The notes beneath the pieces are model-generated. The model had not been told where the DNA came from. It searched no databases and saw only the letters and a list, made by a program, of their open reading frames with translations. Positions 61,237 through 64,000 of a DNA stretch of 64,000 bases are shown one piece after another. The number at the start of each line of letters is the position of its first letter. The first letter of the stretch is position 1. This DNA comes from Apiospora phragmitis (taxonomy: Eukaryota > Ascomycota > Sordariomycetes > Amphisphaeriales > Apiosporaceae), in assembly GCA_038363925.1 (NCBI GenBank), contig JAQQWL010000001.1, positions 1,488,001 through 1,552,000 on the forward strand. The letters run 5' to 3'. The translations under genes were made by a program, and so were the position numbers.

Positions 61237-62812
61237 ATGCAGATAACTCCGCCGAAGCAAGCTCGTTCCAACGGGCCTGCAAAGGTCAAGGAGGAGGAGC
61301 GGGAGGATGCCTTCGTTGGATTGATTCCAGACTTGAAACAAAGACAAACACCAAACCTCAGAGGTGGTACTTTTCGTGGTCTGTTGGCTACAACGCCTGA
61401 ACCCAGTTCACCGAGCGCAACTGTTCAGCAAGGGGGCAACCATGCTGGATCTACTCAAAAGGGGCTTTTGCCATTGACACCCAAGTCCATCGATTCCAGA
61501 CCGAGAAGCAATCCCTTGACGGAAACATCCCCAGCTACAGCATGCTCTCTAAAGGAAATCACCTCTGATGAAGACGTTCAACAAGATCTCCAAGGTACCG
61601 TACGTCCCTCTATCGAAAATAACGATGTCTGCGGGAGCGAGATATATTTTCCCGGCGAACATGGTGTGAAGGAGGAGGATGGTTCAACCGGCATTTACCG
61701 CGGCACGCCGATTGGAGAACATACCGGGGTGAATAAGCGAAAGCATGATGTCCTGGATGGCGAGACTCGAGATAGGAGTCAAAAACAACCACGCCACTCT
61801 TCTTGCCTCTATGGCAGGGGTCCCAGGGAAAACTTTCGGGAGGATTCCGTATCGGAAGCCCAGATGGACAACGAAGATGACACAGATGACAAAGCAGGCT
61901 CAGACCCCGGACTAAGCGATGGCGATTATGATGCACTCGACCATTGGCGTCGTGAGCAGATTGTACTCAATGCGGTGCTCAAGGGCCGGGATGAGTTCTC
62001 GATGCTCCCTTCCACTTGGAGGGTTCATTTCCTCGGAGCTCCAGTCTCTGACTGTATGTTTTACCATCAGACCAAGGGCATGGCTGCCAGGCCCAGGATC
62101 TACGCCCACGAGGACAAATGCGAAGTTCGAGGTAGGTTGAGGCAATTCCATGGTTGATGACCCCGCTCGAGATGCTCTTCCACTGACCAAGCATAGGCGC
62201 GCGCCAACTCCGCAACTTCATCGAAGTGGCTTCGCGCATCCGGGATCTTCGGACCAAGCAGGCTAAGGTCGCTAGGGACAAGCGCTGGACCGACGCAGAG
62301 AAGCACGCCAAAAACAAAATTATCAAGCAAGACATGTCTAGACGAGTCCACAAACTCCTTCATGATGCTATTCAGTGGTCATGGGCTGACGGGACTTGAC
62401 TGCCTACAAAGGCGATCTTCTACCAAACATCAAGATCATGGAGGTTTCTGACAGCTCCGAGGCTTCATCAGCCCAGTGTGAAGAGCAACTAGCCAAGTTG
62501 GCTGAGCGCTGGCGCCAGCGGTTTGACGAACGCGATCTCGAATCTTTGCCGAGTCACCCCAAGGCACCAGTCATATATGGGTTCATAATCATGAGTTCGG
62601 CATTGATTATTGTCAGCCGAGATGCGGCCAATCCCGAAGCAAACACACATACGCCACTCAAGATGAACATGGCAGAGGACTGCCAGGAAGGATGGAACGC
62701 GCTTGGCATCATGGTCACAATCTGCTGGGCTCGAGACATGCTCATGAGGCTGCGCGAAGACTTGGGCTTGACAGTCAGAATTAGCGAGGCTGAGAGCGAT
62801 CCTGATGCTTGA
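61237..62812 (+). CDS. Hypothetical protein, 503 residues, one frameshift
   Basis: Not recognised. Exon 1 61237-62131 starts MQITPPKQARSNGPAKVKEE; intron 62132-62196 (GTAGGT...CATAG); exon 2 62197-62812 ends ISEAESDPDA. The first 230 residues are polar and disordered-looking, with basic (NKRKHDVLDGE) and acidic (DNEDDTDDKAGSD) patches; the centre is more ordered (HWRREQIVLNAVLKGRDEF, TWRVHFLGAPVSDC); a Lys/Arg-rich helix follows (RTKQAKVARDKRW). The frame changes at the GGG of 62391-62393: one more G turns ADGT-stop into ADGDLTAYKGDLLPN and joins the 138-codon frame that follows. Nuclear location is plausible from the composition only. Confidence 0.6.
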
Positions 62813-64000
62813 TGTCCTGAGATGTGGCAGTACGGCATTCATTTGTTTTATCACCCACAGGCTGACAGGGTCATGTGTAGTCGGCATTGCGAGAGGTTCT
62901 AGGTTAGGGGTTGTTCATTGCTTTTACACACGATACCCATTTGAGCTTAGAAAACAGAATATTGCTTGTCACCAGTAGTCGTCTTTGGGCCCCATGCCGT
63001 ACTAACCTTACATTGTGCTGTTCCGAGTATCTGGATGGGATTCTTGGCACTGTTGCTGAGTATGCTCCTTGTCTCGTCTAGGTAATATTTACCATTCAGG
63101 TGAAAGGAGACTTCTCCTTTCTGTCGATAGGAGATATGCTGAGGTTCAAGAGAGCACTGACCATTTTACCCCTCGTAAAGTAAGCCAGCAAAGTCCCCGT
63201 CTCCCGTCTCACTGTGGAGACCGCCAGCTACCTGACTGGGGACGTCCCGCCGGAAGTGCCTTTGACAAGACTCTGGACTAAGCAAAAGCCACCTACCTAT
63301 GATATTCGAATGGCATATAATTTCAGGTAAGTTTGGGTGTAGACTTGAAGACTGTCTACTCGGAGGGAGGCTTAAAATGTGATGATTTCACCAACGACAG
63401 GCTTTATTAGTTGAAGGTTGGCTGTGTTGGTGGTGGGATTGGCTGATGCGGAACAGTGCAGTGAGTGTCATGCTACGACGTGCTGCTGATCAAGTTGATA
63501 TGGCATGGATGGCCACTGCAGACTACCAACGCTACCTACCCAACCAGCTCCAGCTCCTGATCCAGCTGCCCAGTCGTCTCAAGTCAAGTACGAGCCAAAC
63601 CGAGCAGCAAGCCGATTCTTTCTGAACCTGAACCACGTTGCATTCACTCTCAACACACACCACAACACGCACACACTGCTGCAAATTCGTTCCTCGTGTA
63701 TCAATAAACTGCCCCCTTTTGATTCTCAAACTCGGTCGTTTGTAACAAATATACTCTGCAATTGAACGGAAACCCTTTAGTCGGCACCCAAGGCAGGGAC
63801 AAGAGAAAGAAGCGAGAAAGGGATTTGTGCGTTGGTCGGTGGTTCCTTCCTCACCTCCGTTGACCTGTCGTGTCTCCAAATTTGGATTGGGGTCTGATCG
63901 GAGCGAGCGAAACCACACCTCCCTCTACCACGTCTTTACCTCACGCGCACGCACTCTACTCTCACGCACCCTTTCCCTCGTCAATCTCTTCTACACACCG
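62813..64000. other. Intergenic, right window edge
   Basis: About 1.2 kb with no gene recognised. The last 150 bp are rich in C and T with ACGCAC motifs, as in fungal promoters, so a plus-strand gene may start just beyond the window. Confidence 0.45.

Overview
The window looks like a chromosome arm piece from a filamentous ascomycete (Pezizomycotina; Eurotiomycetes possible but not proven). Genes carry short 46-142 nt introns with GTNNGT/YAG sites and CTAA-type branch points, CPA1 has the ascomycete arginine attenuator peptide upstream, and a 34 kb block is AT-rich with the W-to-stop and Q-to-stop decay typical of RIP (repeat-induced point mutation).

Layout. (1) 1-5728: the C-terminal part of an Mtr10/transportin-3 type importin (three apparent 1-nt frameshifts), a gene-poor 3.4 kb stretch, and a Nudix (DUF4743 type) gene on the minus strand. 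(2) 6024-40130: one pogo/Fot1-like DNA transposon, bounded by 22-bp terminal inverted repeats and TA, swollen from about 2 kb to 34 kb by nested insertions. Inside its transposase sits chromovirus E1 (6867-38253, +). Inside the gag of E1 sits chromovirus E2 (8692-32367, -, exact 5-bp target duplication GCGGA). Inside E2 sit E3 (9946-18145, +, exact duplication TTTAA) and E4 (18292-26067, +). A solo LTR (38823-39553) lies in the distal transposase part. With inner elements removed, each LTR element comes to about 7.7-7.8 kb, an internal check on the reconstruction. Three of the four carry a decayed antisense coiled-coil-like reading frame between pol and the 3' LTR. (3) 41763-64000: normal gene-rich DNA: eEF2 (five exons), a formamidase/acetamidase-like gene, a GH92 mannosidase (minus strand, broken), ArfGAP Gcs1, ETF beta subunit, CPA1 with its uORF (24 codons over three exons, one of 13 nt), an acinus-like SAP/RRM/RGG protein (minus strand) and an unrecognised 503-residue protein.

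The genes do not form a cluster; they are housekeeping functions (nuclear import, translation, vesicle traffic, mitochondrial electron transfer, arginine synthesis, RNA processing) plus two accessory hydrolases. Five of them contain 1- or 2-nt frameshifts, several in G or C runs. That pattern fits uncorrected sequencing indels better than five independent pseudogenes, CPA1 being needed for arginine synthesis. Domain calls rest on reading motifs by eye; no searches were run.
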